46,923 nucleotides of DNA from Acephala macrosclerotiorum (GCA_014904845.1 MU119555.1:1-46923); one strand, 5' to 3'. Shown: positions 24,130-37,091, counted from the stretch's first letter. Notes: a model not told the origin generated them from the letters alone. A program made the numbers and translations.

Positions 24130-24467
24130 CGAATAATTATTATATAAAGTATTTTAAATTAAAATAAATTTTTTATTTTTATTATTAACGTTTTATTATT
24201 AATTTTAATCGCTTTTTTTATTTATTATTTACTATTTTTCTATAAATCGTTTTCTTTACATAGTTTTAATTATAATTTATTAAAAATATAATTAAATATT
24301 ATATATAGTATATAAAAACTTTTATATTCGCTCGTTTAAAATATGTAAAAATATTCGATCATATAAAAATATTAAAATAAAACTTTTTTTACTTTTTCTA
24401 TATATAAAAAGACTTCGCTTTTTTCACATATAATTAATAAGAAATGTTCATTTTATACTTTTTAACA
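24130..24467 (-). mobile_element. RT-4: leader and 5' LTR of another copy
   Basis: 24130-24369 matches the RT-3 leader and 24370-24467 is a 98-bp minus-oriented LTR. Its remainder must lie to the left of RT-1, beyond the window. The LTR end joins directly to mid-element RT-5 sequence at 24468, so RT-4 had inserted in RT-5 before RT-1 inserted in RT-4. Confidence 0.75.
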
Positions 24468-26408
24468 GTTTATATTATTATATTCGACTTTAAATAATAA
24501 TTAAAAAAATTAAAATATTTGTAAAAGATTTTTTTTTAATTTTATTTTAATTTTTAAAAACGAAAAAAATTAATTTGCTTTTTATTATAAAATTAATAAA
24601 TTTTTTATAATAAACGATTTTTATTATATTATATAATAATTATTTAAATCGCGTTTAATTACGAAATTTAAATTTAAAAATAATATAATTAATATTAAAA
24701 ATATTCGTTTATAAAACGAAATATAATAAAAATAATTTATTGAAAATAATATATAATAAAAAAATTATTTAAAAAAAAAATATTAAAAAATAGTATTATT
24801 AAAAATTAATATAAATATAATAATTAAAAACATTTTTAATTAAATTTATTAAATATTAAATAATTTTTATTTAAAACGATTTATTAAAACTAAAAAATTA
24901 ATCGATTTTATTACGCGTTTTTATATTTCAATTTTTATTTTAATTAAATATAATAATATTATCGATTTTTTAAATTAATGTTTTTAAATTAATAACGAAT
25001 TAAATTTTTTTTATAAAATAATTTTTTTTATATTTGTTTAATTAATTTTACGATTTTTTTATAAATTTAAATTTATATATAAAAAATTTAATATAATATT
25101 TTAATAAATTTATAATTTTTTTTAAACATTTAATAATTTTATAATTAAATAAAATATAATAATTTCAAAAACCTTTAATAAAAAATAATAATAAAATTCG
25201 TTCGTTATTAATATTAAAATCGCTTTTATAATTAATAATCGTTTATTAAATATTCGAAATTTTTACGATTATTATAAAAAATTAAATATTTTATTAAATA
25301 CTTTTATTTTAAAAATGATTTTAATATTAAAAAATAAAAATTTAATTAATAAAAATTTATTTTTAAAAAAATTAAATTTTTTAATTGAATTTATATCGTT
25401 TTTTATTTTATTTGCAAAACTTATTAATATAACTTTTTTCGTTTTTATTAAATTTTTTTAAAAACAATTAAATTATTAATATTAATTACACTAATTATAT
25501 TATTATAAATCGATTTCAATTTATTAATTTTTGATTTAATAATTTCAAATTATATAAAAATATAAAAAACAAATTAAATTTGAAAATATTAAAAATATTT
25601 TAATTTCAATTTTAAATTCAAATAATAAATCAATAATATTTATTTTTATTAATATTAAATAATATTTATTTATAAAATTATACAATTTTTTTAATTTTTT
25701 AATTTTTTAAAAATAAAAAATTTCGTTTACAATTTTATAAAAATTTAATCTTATAAATAATTAATAAATATAAAATTAACGTTATTATACGAAATATTTT
25801 TTAATTTTTTAATTAAATCGAATAATTTTTTTTATATCGTTTTATAATAATCGTTATTTTAATAAATAAAAATTTAATTAAATAAAATTTTTATTTGTTT
25901 AGATTATTTAAAATTTATATAATTATTTAAAATAAAATTATTTAATATAATTTTATAAACTATTTTAACGTTTAAAAATTTAATAAACTTTTAATCAATT
26001 TTATAATAAAATTTAAAAATAAATTATATATTTGCAATATATATATTATATTAAAAAACAAATAAAAATACTATAATTATTTTATTAAATTAAAAAAATA
26101 TTTAATAAAATTAATTTATTTTAATATAATTAATTTAATTTTTATTAAAAAATTCGAAAATAATCGATTTTTTATTATATTTATATATAATAAAATTAAA
26201 TTAATACGAACGTATATTATTAAATTTAAAAATAAAATTACGAATTATTTTATTTATTTTAAAAATTATTTTAAACGTTAAAACAAAAAATAAATAATTA
26301 AACGATTATAAAATAATAATAATAATAAATATATAATTGATAAATTTTATAAAGTTTTTAAAAAAATAAAATCAATTAAAAATTTATTAAATTATATTTA
26401 TTAAAAAT
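24468..26408 (-). mobile_element. RT-5, first segment
   Basis: Aligns with RT-3 from about 17535 to 19640 in the same orientation (for example 24468-24560 with 17535-17620). It is cut at 26408 by RT-6 (TSD AAAAT) and continues at 29381. It is more fully converted to A/T than RT-3, consistent with being older. No readable frame. Confidence 0.78.
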
Positions 26409-26510
26409 TATTAAAAAAATATAAAAATAAGTATTTCTTTTGTTAATAATATGTAAAGAAAGTGAAATTTTTTTATATATAAAAAAAGTAAAAAGAGTCT
26501 TATTTTGACA
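26409..26510 (+). repeat. RT-6 5' LTR
   Basis: 102 bp, with the only intact TTTTGACA 3' end in the window; it defines the family LTR terminus. Confidence 0.82.
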
Positions 26511-26738
26511 TTTTTATACGATCGAATATTTTTATATATTTTAAACGAACGAATATAAGAATTTCTATATATTATATGTAATATTTAATTATATTTTCAA
26601 TAAATTATAATTAAAATCATATAAAGAAAAAAGTCTATAAAAAATAGTAAATAGTAAATAAAAAAAGTAATAAAAATTAACAATAAAACGCTAATAATAA
26701 AAATTAAAATTTCAAATAAAAATTCTATTTTAATTAGT

Positions 26739-27425
26739 AGTAATAGTAGTAGTATTGATTTACGTTAGGCGGATAGCAAACGAAAGTTTGTTATTTTAGA
26801 ACTTTTTATGAAATACGAGAACGTATTAAACTAAGGAATTATATATAAAATTACTTTAGAAAGCATTTTATACTCGAGTATTTAATTAAAAAAATTGTAT
26901 AATAAAGTTTTTTTTTTCGATTGAAATAATACGTTGAGAAAAATGCGTAATTAATAGTTATAAAAAGTACTAAAAGGCACAAAAAGAGATTGATTGTATC
27001 GTCGAAGTTATAAAATTGTAAAAATAATTTAAAGATTCGAGATTGTAAGATCGATAAAAGGAAAATTGTAATAAAAGTGTAAAATTAAATTAAATTAAAT
27101 TAAATTTAATTAAAATTCAAATTTAAATATTTTAATTTGTATTTTTTTGAAATAATATTGCGTTGTTTTAAATTTCGTATATTTTTTTTTGTTAATATGT
27201 TTTTTATTTTCGCGTTGTATTTTTGTTTTGTATTTTTGTTTTGTATTTTAATAAGTGTAAATTTTAGACTAAAATTTTGTGATTTTAAAGAAATTTACGA
27301 AGTTTTTTAATGTAATTAAAAAAATGCGAATAAATTTAAAATTTTTTTTTTTAATAATAAAAAAAAAATTTCGTGTTTTTTAATTATATAATAAAACGAT
27401 TTTTCGTTTTTTAATAGAGTGTAAA
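26739..27425 (+). other. RT-6 private segment, G-rich strand retained
   Basis: Diverges abruptly from the family leader after 26738 and rejoins shared sequence near 27430. G survives in all contexts on the plus strand while C survives mostly in CpG, the mirror image of RT-2. It holds a GTA trinucleotide cluster (26741-26758), AAATT-type repeats (27081-27106) and a 13-nt repeat GTATTTTTGTTTT, 2.5 copies near 27217-27250. Plus-strand frames have stops every few dozen codons. It may be a packaging or regulatory leader region of the short element. Confidence 0.5.
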
Positions 27426-29280
27426 CTATTTATTATATTTCGTTTTATAAATAAACTTTTTTATATCGATTATATTATTTTTAAATTTAAATTTTATAAT
27501 CAAATATAATTCAAATAATTATTATATAGTATAATTAAAATCGTTTATAGTAAAGAATTCGTCGATTTTACAATAAAAATCAAATTAATTTTTTTTCGTT
27601 TTTAAAAATTAAAACGAAATTAGAAAAAAAACTTTTTACAAATATTTTAATTTTTTTAATTATTATTTAAAATCGAATATAATAATATAAATCGCGTGTA
27701 TTAATAAACGAGATTTTAATTTGAGAAATAAAATATAATATTAAAAAAAACTTTTTAAAATTCATTATAAATACGAAATAAAAACGTTAATAAAATTTTT
27801 TTAATCGTTTAAAAATAAATTTTAAATCGATTTACGATTAATTAAATTCGTTTTTTTATTAGTAATAAAAAATTTTACGAGAAAAAAAATAAATTTAAAA
27901 ATAAGAAAATTCGATTAACGAATAATTAAAAATTACGACTAATTATTTTAACGTTTAAAAATAATTTATATATTATAAAACTAAAAATATTCGTAGAATT
28001 TAAAAAAAAAACGTAATTTTTTTAAAAATCGACGTTTATAAATAAAAATAATACTATTATTACTATTTGTAATTAATATTAAATTATAAATTTTATTGAA
28101 AATATTAATAAAAATATTAAACGTATTTTAAATAGTATTTTCAAAATAATAAAACTATTAATTAAAATTTTATTAAATAAAACGATATCGAAATTACAAT
28201 TACTCGAATTAAAAATTTTTTTTTTTATAAAAAATACGATCCAAAAATATAAAACGTAACGTGTTATTGATTTTATATTTTTTTTATTTTTATTTAATTT
28301 ATTTAACTCGTTTAATTTATTCGAGTTTTTAGCGTCTTTTTCAATTTAAATCAAAATTCGTTTACGATCATTTTTAACGTTTTATATCGCACGTAAAAAA
28401 AATATATTTAATCGTTATAATAATATTTATAAAAATATTTTCAATTAATATAATCGAATATTATTATTAAAATCTAAAAAGTTTTTTTAATCAATAAAAA
28501 AAAGTAATAAAAAATAAATAAAAATAAGAAAAAATTCGTTTAAAATTTAAATAATAAAATTTTTTTATTAAAAAACATTTTAAAATAAAAAAAAAAAAAA
28601 TTTAATTTAAAATTCGATTAAATTGTTTAATTTAAAAAAAATTTATAAAAAAAAATTGAAATAATTTAAATCGAAACGTGTTTACAATTTGTTTTAATTT
28701 AAAAAATATTTTTAATATTAAGTTTTCTTTTTTTGATTTAAAATTCAATAAAAATTTGAAAATATTTTAAATTTGAAAATACAAAAATAAATTTATTTAA
28801 AAAAAAAAAATTTTATTTGACGATTAAAAAAATTTATATTCGTAGAATAAAAAAAATATTTAAACTATTTTAAAAAACTAAAAACAATATAAAATTTAAA
28901 TTTGAAATAAATCAAAAAAAAATTATAAATAGAATTATAATAAAAATATATATATTTTAAATTATTTTGAAAAATAATTTTTCGAATATTTAAAATTATT
29001 TAAATTATTAAAATATTTTATATTTTTTTGAATTTTTTAAAAAAAAAAAAAATTTAAAAAATAGTCGTTTTTTGTTTAAATTTAATTGATTTAAATTTTA
29101 TATAAAATTAATTAAAAAAAATCAATCGAAATAATCAAAAATTCGAAAAAAAAAAATAAAAATAAAATAAAAATAATAATAATAAAAAATAAATAGAATT
29201 TCAAATTAAAAAAAATAATTAATTAAATAAATAATTTTCAAATAAATAAATAATTTCGTACGAAATTCAAATTTATAATT

Positions 29281-29380
29281 TGTTAAAAAATATAAAAATA
29301 AATATTTTTTTTATTAATAATATATAAAAAAACGAAATTTTCTTATATATAAAAAAAGTAAAAAAAGTTTTATTTTAACA
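29281..29380 (+). repeat. RT-6 3' LTR
   Basis: 100 bp, TGTTAAAAAATATAAAAATA to TTTTATTTTAACA; abuts AAAAT at 29381-29385. Confidence 0.82.
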
Positions 29381-30540
29381 AAAATAAATAATTCGTTTAA
29401 ACGATTTAATTAAATTTTTTTAAAAAAAATTAATTTTAATTTTAATTTTTTATTAAAAATAATTAAATATACGTATTATTTTTATTTTCGATTATATTAA
29501 TTTATAATTAATATATTATTATTTAAAATATAATACGATAAAAAATTTAATTACGATTATATTAAAATTTTCGATTTTATTATTTATTATTATAATTTTA
29601 ATAAAAATTAAAAAAATCGAAATAAAATCGTTTAAAAGATTTTAATTAAATATAAAAAAAAAATTTATATAAAATTTTAAAATTAAACGATCGTATTATT
29701 TAAACGATTTTAATTAAAAAAATTAAACGTATTTTTTAAAATAAATTTATTTTAAAAAATAAATACAAACGTAAATTTTAACAATTTATAAATCATTTTA
29801 TAAATTCGATTAAATCGATTATTTTTATTTTAATATTAAAATTTAAATCGAAATTTATATTGAAATTTGTTATTTTATTTTATTTATTAATATTAATATT
29901 TTTTTAAATTTAATTTTTTAAAAAAATACAATTAATAATTAAAATTTAATTTATTAATTATATAAAACTAATTATTTTATTCTTATTTATTTTTAATCGT
30001 TTAAAATTAAATTTACTCAAATTAAATTATTTTTTTATTTTATAATAATTTTTCATTTTTTTAAAAATATTAATTATTTATTTAATAATATAAAATTAAT
30101 AATTTTTCGTTTTTCGATTACGTTTTTAATTTGTAATTATTAAATTGTTTTATCGTTTTTATACAAATTATTAATTAAACTTTTAATATAAAAAATTTCT
30201 TATTAAATTTAATTAAAACGTTTTTTAATCAAACGATTTTTTATTAAAAAGTTTTTAATTTTTTTAATTTTTATTTTTATTTTTAATAATAAGATTAATT
30301 TATTTAATTTTTATTTTTATTTTTATTTTTATTTTATCAATTTATTAAATTTCTTTTTTTTTAATAATTAATTTTTTTTAATTTAATTTAATTTAATTTT
30401 TTTTTAAAAAATAAATATTATATATTATTTAATATAAAAAACGAATTTAAAAAATAATATTTATTTTATTTATTAAAAATAAATTAAATTTTAATATTAA
30501 ATTAAATTATTTTATCGTTTTTTTTTAATTATTTATATTT
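29381..30540 (-). mobile_element. RT-5, second segment
   Basis: Aligns with RT-3 from about 19640 to 20874. It ends at 30540 in a RIPed version of the RT-3 sequence TCGTACTT, where the large DNA transposon begins. It resumes at 39879. Confidence 0.8.
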
Positions 30541-30670
30541 TAGCGTCCGCATATAGCGAGTTTTTATAGTATCGAAACTACGATAACGGTTCCGATAATT
30601 TTAACGATTCCGTCATCGAAATTTTAGTTTCGAAATCTCAAGAACGGTTTCGCTTTTTGAGAACGGTTTC
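30541..30670 (+). repeat. left terminus and subterminal repeats of the large transposon
   Basis: TAGCGTCCGCATATAGCGAG at the tip, then ACGGTTCC (30586-30593), ACGATTCC (near 30604), ACGGTTTC (30644-30651) and ACGGTTTC (30663-30670), all in the same orientation. Clustered subterminal repeats of this kind are typical transposase-binding sites. Confidence 0.7.
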
Positions 30671-31009
30671 AGTTTTTGAATAAATACTACAAAAATATTT
30701 TTCTACTTTTTTCTAGACTTTGTACTTTTAGAAATTGATATTATTCAATATTCTGAATTGAAATCATTAGATTAATTAATACGTATAATATACTGATAAT
30801 ATCTATAGAGTACAATAGTTTTACAATATCACGAAACAGTCGTTAGTATCGTAATAGTCGCAAACGTTAAAAAAAAAAAAAAAAAACCGTCAAGTTTCCA
30901 ATTTCACCAAAACTCAAAACTCTAACCATATAAAACAATCACTTTTACTATTCTACAAGAATTAAAACTTTCAGTCTACTCAAATATAACTAGTTTTTAC
31001 GTTTTCGCA

Positions 31010-31285
31010 TTAAATAATATAGATTTTACGAGGATTAAAAAGTAGAAAAACTACAACTAACTACGTTGAATCTAATTCAACAAATAACAAATTCAAAGCA
31101 AAATCTCGTTCTCTAGTGATTATAATTGGCGTAATCATTCCAAATAAACGTTTCTCGATTAACTAAATGTCTATATACTTATACAAGAAAATATTATCCA
31201 ATCGATTTAATTGAATAATATCGAACATATTAAATTCAATGAAATTCTCTCGAGAAAACACGATTTGGCGCTTTGATACACTACA
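31010..31285 (-). pseudogene. coding-like block, probable C-terminal part of the large transposase
   Basis: A minus-strand frame of 92 codons with two internal stops plus the terminal one. It has protein-like composition, for example RENFIEFNMFDIIQL and RLFGMITPIIITRERDFA. It has the same orientation as, and lies about 2.2 kb beyond, the recognised transposase core. It may be its C-terminus or a separate small gene. I recognise no domain. Confidence 0.4.
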
Positions 31286-32350
31286 ATAATAATTGTTAAT
31301 ATAATCTATCCAATAAAGTACAATTCTATTCGTTCGACCCAATAAAATATAATCAACAATTGAAAATAAATCGTTTAAAACTTTTAAATCGCTTTAACAC
31401 TAAAAAATAATTCATTTAAAACTAATTTAAACTCGAATAATTGTTTTCGATCGTTTTAAACTTTTTTTAATAACGTAAATATATCGAAAAATGTCTCAAA
31501 TTAACATATAAAAAACAATATAACATTTCTCCGAATAATAAAAATAATTGCTTTTAAAATACTACAATAAAAATAGAAAAAATAATTTAAATCTAATTTC
31601 AAAAAACACATTCTTTCGAATAAAATATATTTTCGATATTGTAACTCTTCGTAAAAAATCGTAAAACTATAAAATAAAATTATTACAATACAATAATACT
31701 ATATTTAAATCGATATCTAAAAAAACTATCGAAAAATCAATTTTCTTAGTTTCAAAACTTTTCTTTTTTTCAATATTATTAACAATTTCATCGTCTATAA
31801 AAAATCAAACATCGATTTTCAGTCTCAAAATCGTAATTTAATACATATAAAAACATTCAATAACTATATACAATTATCAATCAAAACACTAGTTCGTACA
31901 CTAAAAACTGATTAATACTAATAAATACTAATAAATATCTCATACAAATGATTTCAAATTCAAAACCATTTTTTATTAATAATTTTATATAACGAAAAAA
32001 GTCTATAGATATATAATTTGAGTTTTATATTCACATTTTAATCTATATTTTAGTTTCAATGTATTCATATAACTACGAAAAAAACCGCTAAAATGAGTAC
32101 TTTAAGCAAAAAGCAATTATTGTTTAATTATTTTATATTTTTATTGTTTCAAAAATAAAAAATAATAGTATTATTAAGTTATTAAAAAAAAAATTGTTTT
32201 TCGATTTTAAATTATTGAAATTTCGTTTTTAGTAAAAACGCAAAAATAAATACGATTTTAATAATAAAAGAAAAGAATAAAAAAATAGTAAAATTGAATA
32301 TATTTATTATAAAAAATCAATTTTTTGATTTAAATTAATTATTTTTTGTT

Positions 32351-32629
32351 TTATTTAAAAATATTTCGAGTATTATAGTACTTATAAATAGTACGAAATA
32401 GTGTTTTGAATTTAAGATTTATTTTAAAGAGAGTAACAAGCAATTTTAATACTTTATTAACGTATTTTCGAGGTATACAATTTATAGTAGTAAAGTAGAA
32501 ATGGTTTTTAATTGCTATTAAAAGTATTTTATTTTCTTTTTTAATGAGACGGTTTCGAAAGTTTTTTTGTTTGAATCGAAGTAAAATGCTATTGAAAAGA
32601 GTAAAATATTCTTTAGAAATTGATTTCAA
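32351..32629 (-). pseudogene. coding-like block between transposase core and C-terminal piece
   Basis: 92-codon open frame, MKSISKEYFTLFNSILLRFK at its start, basic and helical in character, with codons ending in C and G retained. It sits about 600 bp downstream of the last recognisable transposase motif in the same orientation. It is plausibly the helical tail that follows the GEDKHR-type motif in this family, but homology is not certain. Confidence 0.4.
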
Positions 32630-33240
32630 AATAGAAAATATATTATCTTTTTTCTTTTTAGTAATATATTGGAAATCATCGTTAATAAAAACTCGAATAA
32701 TCTATTAAATGTTCTCTCGAAAAAGCAAGACTTTCTCGATATTCGTATAGTTTATATTGTATACAATTTTTTTAAAAAATCTAATTAACACGTTAAAATT
32801 GTTTTGTAATATTTGTAGAGACTTGGAATTGATTAGAAAAGTAATATAAAATTGTTATAATTAATATAAAATTGATAAGTAGTAATATCGTAAGATCGTT
32901 ACAAAACTATTGTAAGATTGTTATAAGTCTAGAATAGTACAAAATATAATTTTAAATCGAAGAATAATATAGATAAAAGTTTGAAATAAATTGTAAAATT
33001 ACTTTAAGATTTAAATAAAATTCCTAGAAATTTCAAGTGAAATACAAAGTACTAAGATATTTAATACTTGAAATATAATCATATGACTTGATCGTAAATT
33101 TATTTTTCTACGACTTTTGAATATAAATTTAAACGTAATATAACAATAAAAACAATAAAAACTATATTCCGATTATAGAAAGTAGTTTAAATTATAATAA
33201 AAAGTAAAAAAAATAAGAATAATAAGATTAAAATGCTTTA

Positions 33241-35328
33241 AAAATTACATAAAAAGATTTTTAAAGAATGAAAAATAAGTGTTTATTAATGTTTATCCTC
33301 TCTAATTAATACATTATATAAGTTAGAAAAATTGTACTTCGCTAGTATTCGATTATAGTACAGTTTTATATGTACGTTTAAACGTTTAGTATTCTTTAAA
33401 TACTATTATTATATAGTTTTAAACTCGTTATTTTGATTTTTTATTTGCGATCGAAATATTAAAAGTTTTTTAAAGACTTGAAATAAATCAGAACTGTCTA
33501 TTTCAAATTTAGTAAAAGTAATATACATTTCCAGCTTTTTTTTAGTCAATTGAATGCTTTTAAAACTATAAATACAAAGTTTTTAGTATGTATATCGACT
33601 ATTTTTAATGATTTAATCGAAATTTTGTTTATTTTCAATCGAAATCTAAGTACTTATAAACACAGAAGTACTTTTGATTACTTTGGCATATAATAAAATA
33701 ATATAATATAAAGGATCTTGACGAAGAGTAATAATTAGATCTTTGAATTTAAATTTAATATATTTATTTTAAAGTCAAAAACGCAATAAACTTGGAATAA
33801 TAATTATTTATCGGATATGATCAGTAAAGTTATATGAGTCTAAATAATGAATTAAAGACTTAAATCATATATTAATATATAAAAAATAAGAAACAAATAA
33901 ATAAATAAATAAATAGAAAAATTCACTGAAGACGTTATTAGTCAGGAGGGAATAAATACTTTCGAAGTATATAATAGTATTCTTTAAAAGTTTTAAAAGT
34001 AAAAATAGTATTCTTGAGAAACTCATATATTAAAAGAACTATGCCTTGGTATTCTGAATAAACTGGATCTAATAATCGAATAAGAACAGTATCCAGAGCC
34101 GGGGAAATAAGTAATAATACTAAAGAATTTGAATCTAGATCCCATTTTATTGTATAGTTTGATTTAAAAGTGTTCGATTTTTGATTTATAATAACTCTCA
34201 TAGTCTCGAGCTGATTATAATAGCGTTTTTAGATCTTAATATCAAACTTCAAATTACTACGTTTCTTTTTTCTAACAAAGCAAAAACGATAATTTTTTAG
34301 ACTATGAATACTTTTAATATTAAAATTGAAATTAATTTGAACTATATCTACAATAAAATTAAATATAAAAACATTTAAAATCAACTTCTCATATTTTACG
34401 ATAATCAAAATACTTTTGTTTAAAGACTGAAAATAAATTAATATTTCAATTATATTCGAAAATTGAAATCCGTAAAATCCAAAAATAATTAAAAAGATAT
34501 TGGCTTTTTTAATCTGTTTTTTAATTGATAATTCAATAGAAATAACGTAAATTCTTATAAGAGTTCGATAATTATTATTGTAAATATCAAATCCATCTAT
34601 AAAAATAGACAAAAAAATAGAAATAGTGCGTTGAATTCGTTTTTTATAATTTGGAGAAAAAGAAACAAAGATTTTTTTTTTTTATAACAATTGGACTATT
34701 TTGTAATTTTTGGGATTTTTAATTATCGGATTTATCGATTTCTATTACATTTAAATTATTTTGTAGTTTTTGGATATTGTAAATATTGATGATTTCGTTC
34801 GATGAGATAATTACTCGTTTATTTCTTAATACAATTTCTATATTATACTTAGTCCAATTTTATTGATATTTTTTTTTAAACTATTTCCTGGTATATTATT
34901 TGAGTTTTAATTCGACTCATAAAGAACTAGTATAATATAACCAAATAACTTCTAAATTAAAAAAAAAAAATATTATCAATTTACTAAAAAATAAAACGCG
35001 AAAATCCAATTGGAAAAGTAAATAAAAAATTAATTTCTTTATTTTCATTTTCTCCAAAAATATAATCGAAATATATATCATTAATAATATCAATAATTTA
35101 CTATTCCGAAAAATAAATAACTTGTTCCCAAAACAAAACAAGTTCATTTAAAGTCATAAAAAAGTCAAAAATATAATCGATAAAATCGAAATACTCGAAA
35201 ACTCATTGGATTTTCAGAATTTTCTTTTTTAAATTAATAGAAATAATTGTATAATCTTTTTCCACGCTATAAACTCGTTTAATGTAATAAATGTCTTCAA
35301 TACCTAATACAAATACAATCCTTTTCAT
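33241..35328 (-). pseudogene. Plavaka/Tnp2-like DDE transposase, frameshifted and stop-interrupted
   Basis: Read from ATG at 35328. Blocks in order: an N-terminal block (YTIISINLKK; then IIDIINDIYFDYIF and FPIGFSRF, about 34985-35230); KYNIEIVLRNKRVIIS to NIYNIQKLQNNL (34684-34859, shifted one frame); the long core (33430-34670) with FIDGFDIYNNNYRTL, HSLKNYRFCFVRKKKRSNL, LLISPALDTV, DPVYSEYQGI and LRKYLFPPD; and a last block LNVHIKLYYN...NVLIREDKH (33289-33400, another frame). These match, motif for motif, a large fungal transposase family I know as Plavaka-like or Tnp2-like; the first catalytic Asp (FIDG) is present. Stops include TAA at 34231-34229 and 33940-33938, fitting Trp positions. 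A 12-nt homopolymer at 34672-34683 is the likely site of one frameshift. Family match strong, exact subfamily name less sure. Confidence 0.85.
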
Positions 35329-35553
35329 AGTATTAAAAATAAATAAAATTCGAAAAAAAAAAAAATATATTCGATTTTAAAATAAAAATATAAACTAAAA
35401 ATAACTCGAATAAATAATCTCCAAGTATAAAAATACCAAATTTCGATAGAAAAATCAACAAAATAACTAAATCCTTTGTAAATCTTATCAAAAAAAGAAA
35501 AAAAATAAAAGAGTTTAAAATAAATTCTTTAAATCAAAAAAAAATTTTTTTTT

Positions 35554-36456
35554 TTAAACAAATTTAATTATTTTCTTGTTTTTTGTTTTATTCTTTTGAT
35601 TTTTAAATTCGATTAAAAGTTTTTTAATCTTTAAATCAATAGATTTAAAACGCATATCGATTAAAGAAAATTGCCTAATCACGTGTTTTTTCAAAGTGTT
35701 CAAAGTATCTAAAAAAAAATTAATATTTGGAATTAGTAGATTATTTTGATTTTTTAGTATCTTAAAAAGTTTTTTGAATATAGTGTATTCGATACGTAAT
35801 ATCCCAGAAATAATAGCTATAAAACCAAACGCTATATCAAATTTAAAAGGATTTATAATTAGAATTTATTGATAATAAATAAAAATTGAATTATTTGAAA
35901 AAAATTTTAGTATTTCGAGAATTTTTAGTACTTTTAAAACTGTTATTAAATTGATTTCTAATTCCATTTCATTATTTACATCGCTAAAATTGATAAAAAG
36001 AATTAATGTATTCTTTTTATTTTTTTACATTTGATTATAATCGATAATTTGTTGAAATTTTAATATATTATAATTATTTAATATAATTGGAAATTCAAAA
36101 AGTAATTCGTTTGAGTTTTATTTATAAATCAATTAATTAAAAACATAAATAAATAATTAAAAAAAACATACGAAAGTCACAAAATCTGAGTCTATATTAT
36201 TTATTTCATTATATAACATATTATTTCTATTATAGAAATCTCCATTTTTTATATAATAATCATTTGAAATCTCAATAAACTTTTGATACTTAGAAATAGT
36301 CTTTTCTTTATCGAAATCATTTAAACTATACTTAGAATGAATTGTTTTAGTATTTTTAATAGATTGAGCGAAAGATAAAATATTTTTTTTATTTCGTTTG
36401 AGTTTAATCTTTTTAAAAAGTATTTCTACGGTAAATTTGAGAGTATTTAAATAGAA
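35554..36456 (-). pseudogene. unrecognised two-exon gene upstream of the transposase
   Basis: Exon 1 (36172-36456) is open for 95 codons. A 54-nt intron (36118-36171) starts GTATGT and ends TAA where TAG is expected. Exon 2 (35554-36117) continues in phase for 187 codons with two internal TAA stops (36027-36025 and 35868-35866). Joined length is about 282 residues. Composition is clearly protein-like: an acidic/polar first half (SKYSLNDFDKEKTISKYQKF), a hydrophobic-helical centre (LITVLKVLKILEILKF) and a Lys-rich end. The stop lies 226 bp before the transposase ATG, same strand. The start codon is not identified; a stop (36459-36457) precedes exon 1, so an upstream exon or a mutated Met is likely. 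I recognise no domain. It could be an accessory protein of the transposon or an N-terminal portion of the transposase gene. Confidence 0.6.
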
Positions 36457-37091
36457 TTAAGTACAATTGAGTCGTATGCGCATTTATAAAGTTCAAATCG
36501 CGTTAAGAGTATAAGAATTGAAATGGTATTAATAAGTTTTCTAGAATAAAATATTTTCAAAAAACAAAATAAATAAACATTTCTTTTAATTTTTTTCAAT
36601 TTTTTAAAAATTATAAAACTAGTACATCTTCTAATTTAAAGTATACTATGAATTTTAAAAAAATTATTTATAAAAAAATTATTGAATTATATAAAAATTT
36701 CACTATAATTTAATTTTTTATAATAATTATTACATGTTTTAATATATTTTTTATTTAAAAAAACTTATTTATTTTAATTAATAGAAAAATTATATAGAAA
36801 TTTAAAAGCTTAAAACTAGTCTTCTTTTAATTTTAAAATACATAATTAAATTAATAAATAATTTTAAAAAGTTTTAATTAAAAATAATTAGCGCAAAACT
36901 ACAATCTCACAAAATCTACTAAGTTTTCAATTTTATACATGCGCCACTACTTTTTTTCCAGTTCTTTAACAACGCCATTTCTACAGCACTTTTTCGCTGG
37001 ACTTTTACAAGACTTGATTTTTCAATTGATTAAATTGAATTGTATTTTGTAACTCTAAATCTACTGCAAACTACGAATAGTACTACTGTAA
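36457..37091. promoter_or_regulatory. divergent intergenic region of the large transposon
   Basis: About 630 bp between the minus-strand genes and the plus-strand coding blocks, so both promoters should lie here. 36540-36890 is AT-rich; 36930-37090 keeps normal composition and includes short frames on both strands (for example a plus-strand frame from ATG at about 36938). No specific promoter element can be defended. Confidence 0.3.

Larger units (their letters stand above)
26409..29380 (+). mobile_element. RT-6: short 2972-bp derivative of the LTR family
   Basis: 5' LTR 26409-26510 (ending TCTTATTTTGACA), 3' LTR 29281-29380, TSD AAAAT at 26404-26408 and 29381-29385. The internal region has three parts. 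The family leader occupies 26511-26738. A segment not found in the other copies occupies about 26739-27425. The family's 3' 1.85 kb occupies 27430-29280. It lacks the central ~4 kb present in RT-3, so it is an internally deleted or non-autonomous form that relied on another copy's proteins. Confidence 0.85.

Noticed and set aside
34917..35147. 76-codon minus-strand frame in the large transposon
   Set aside because: Out of frame with the N-terminal transposase block that gives IIDIINDIYF and FPIGFSRF over the same bases.
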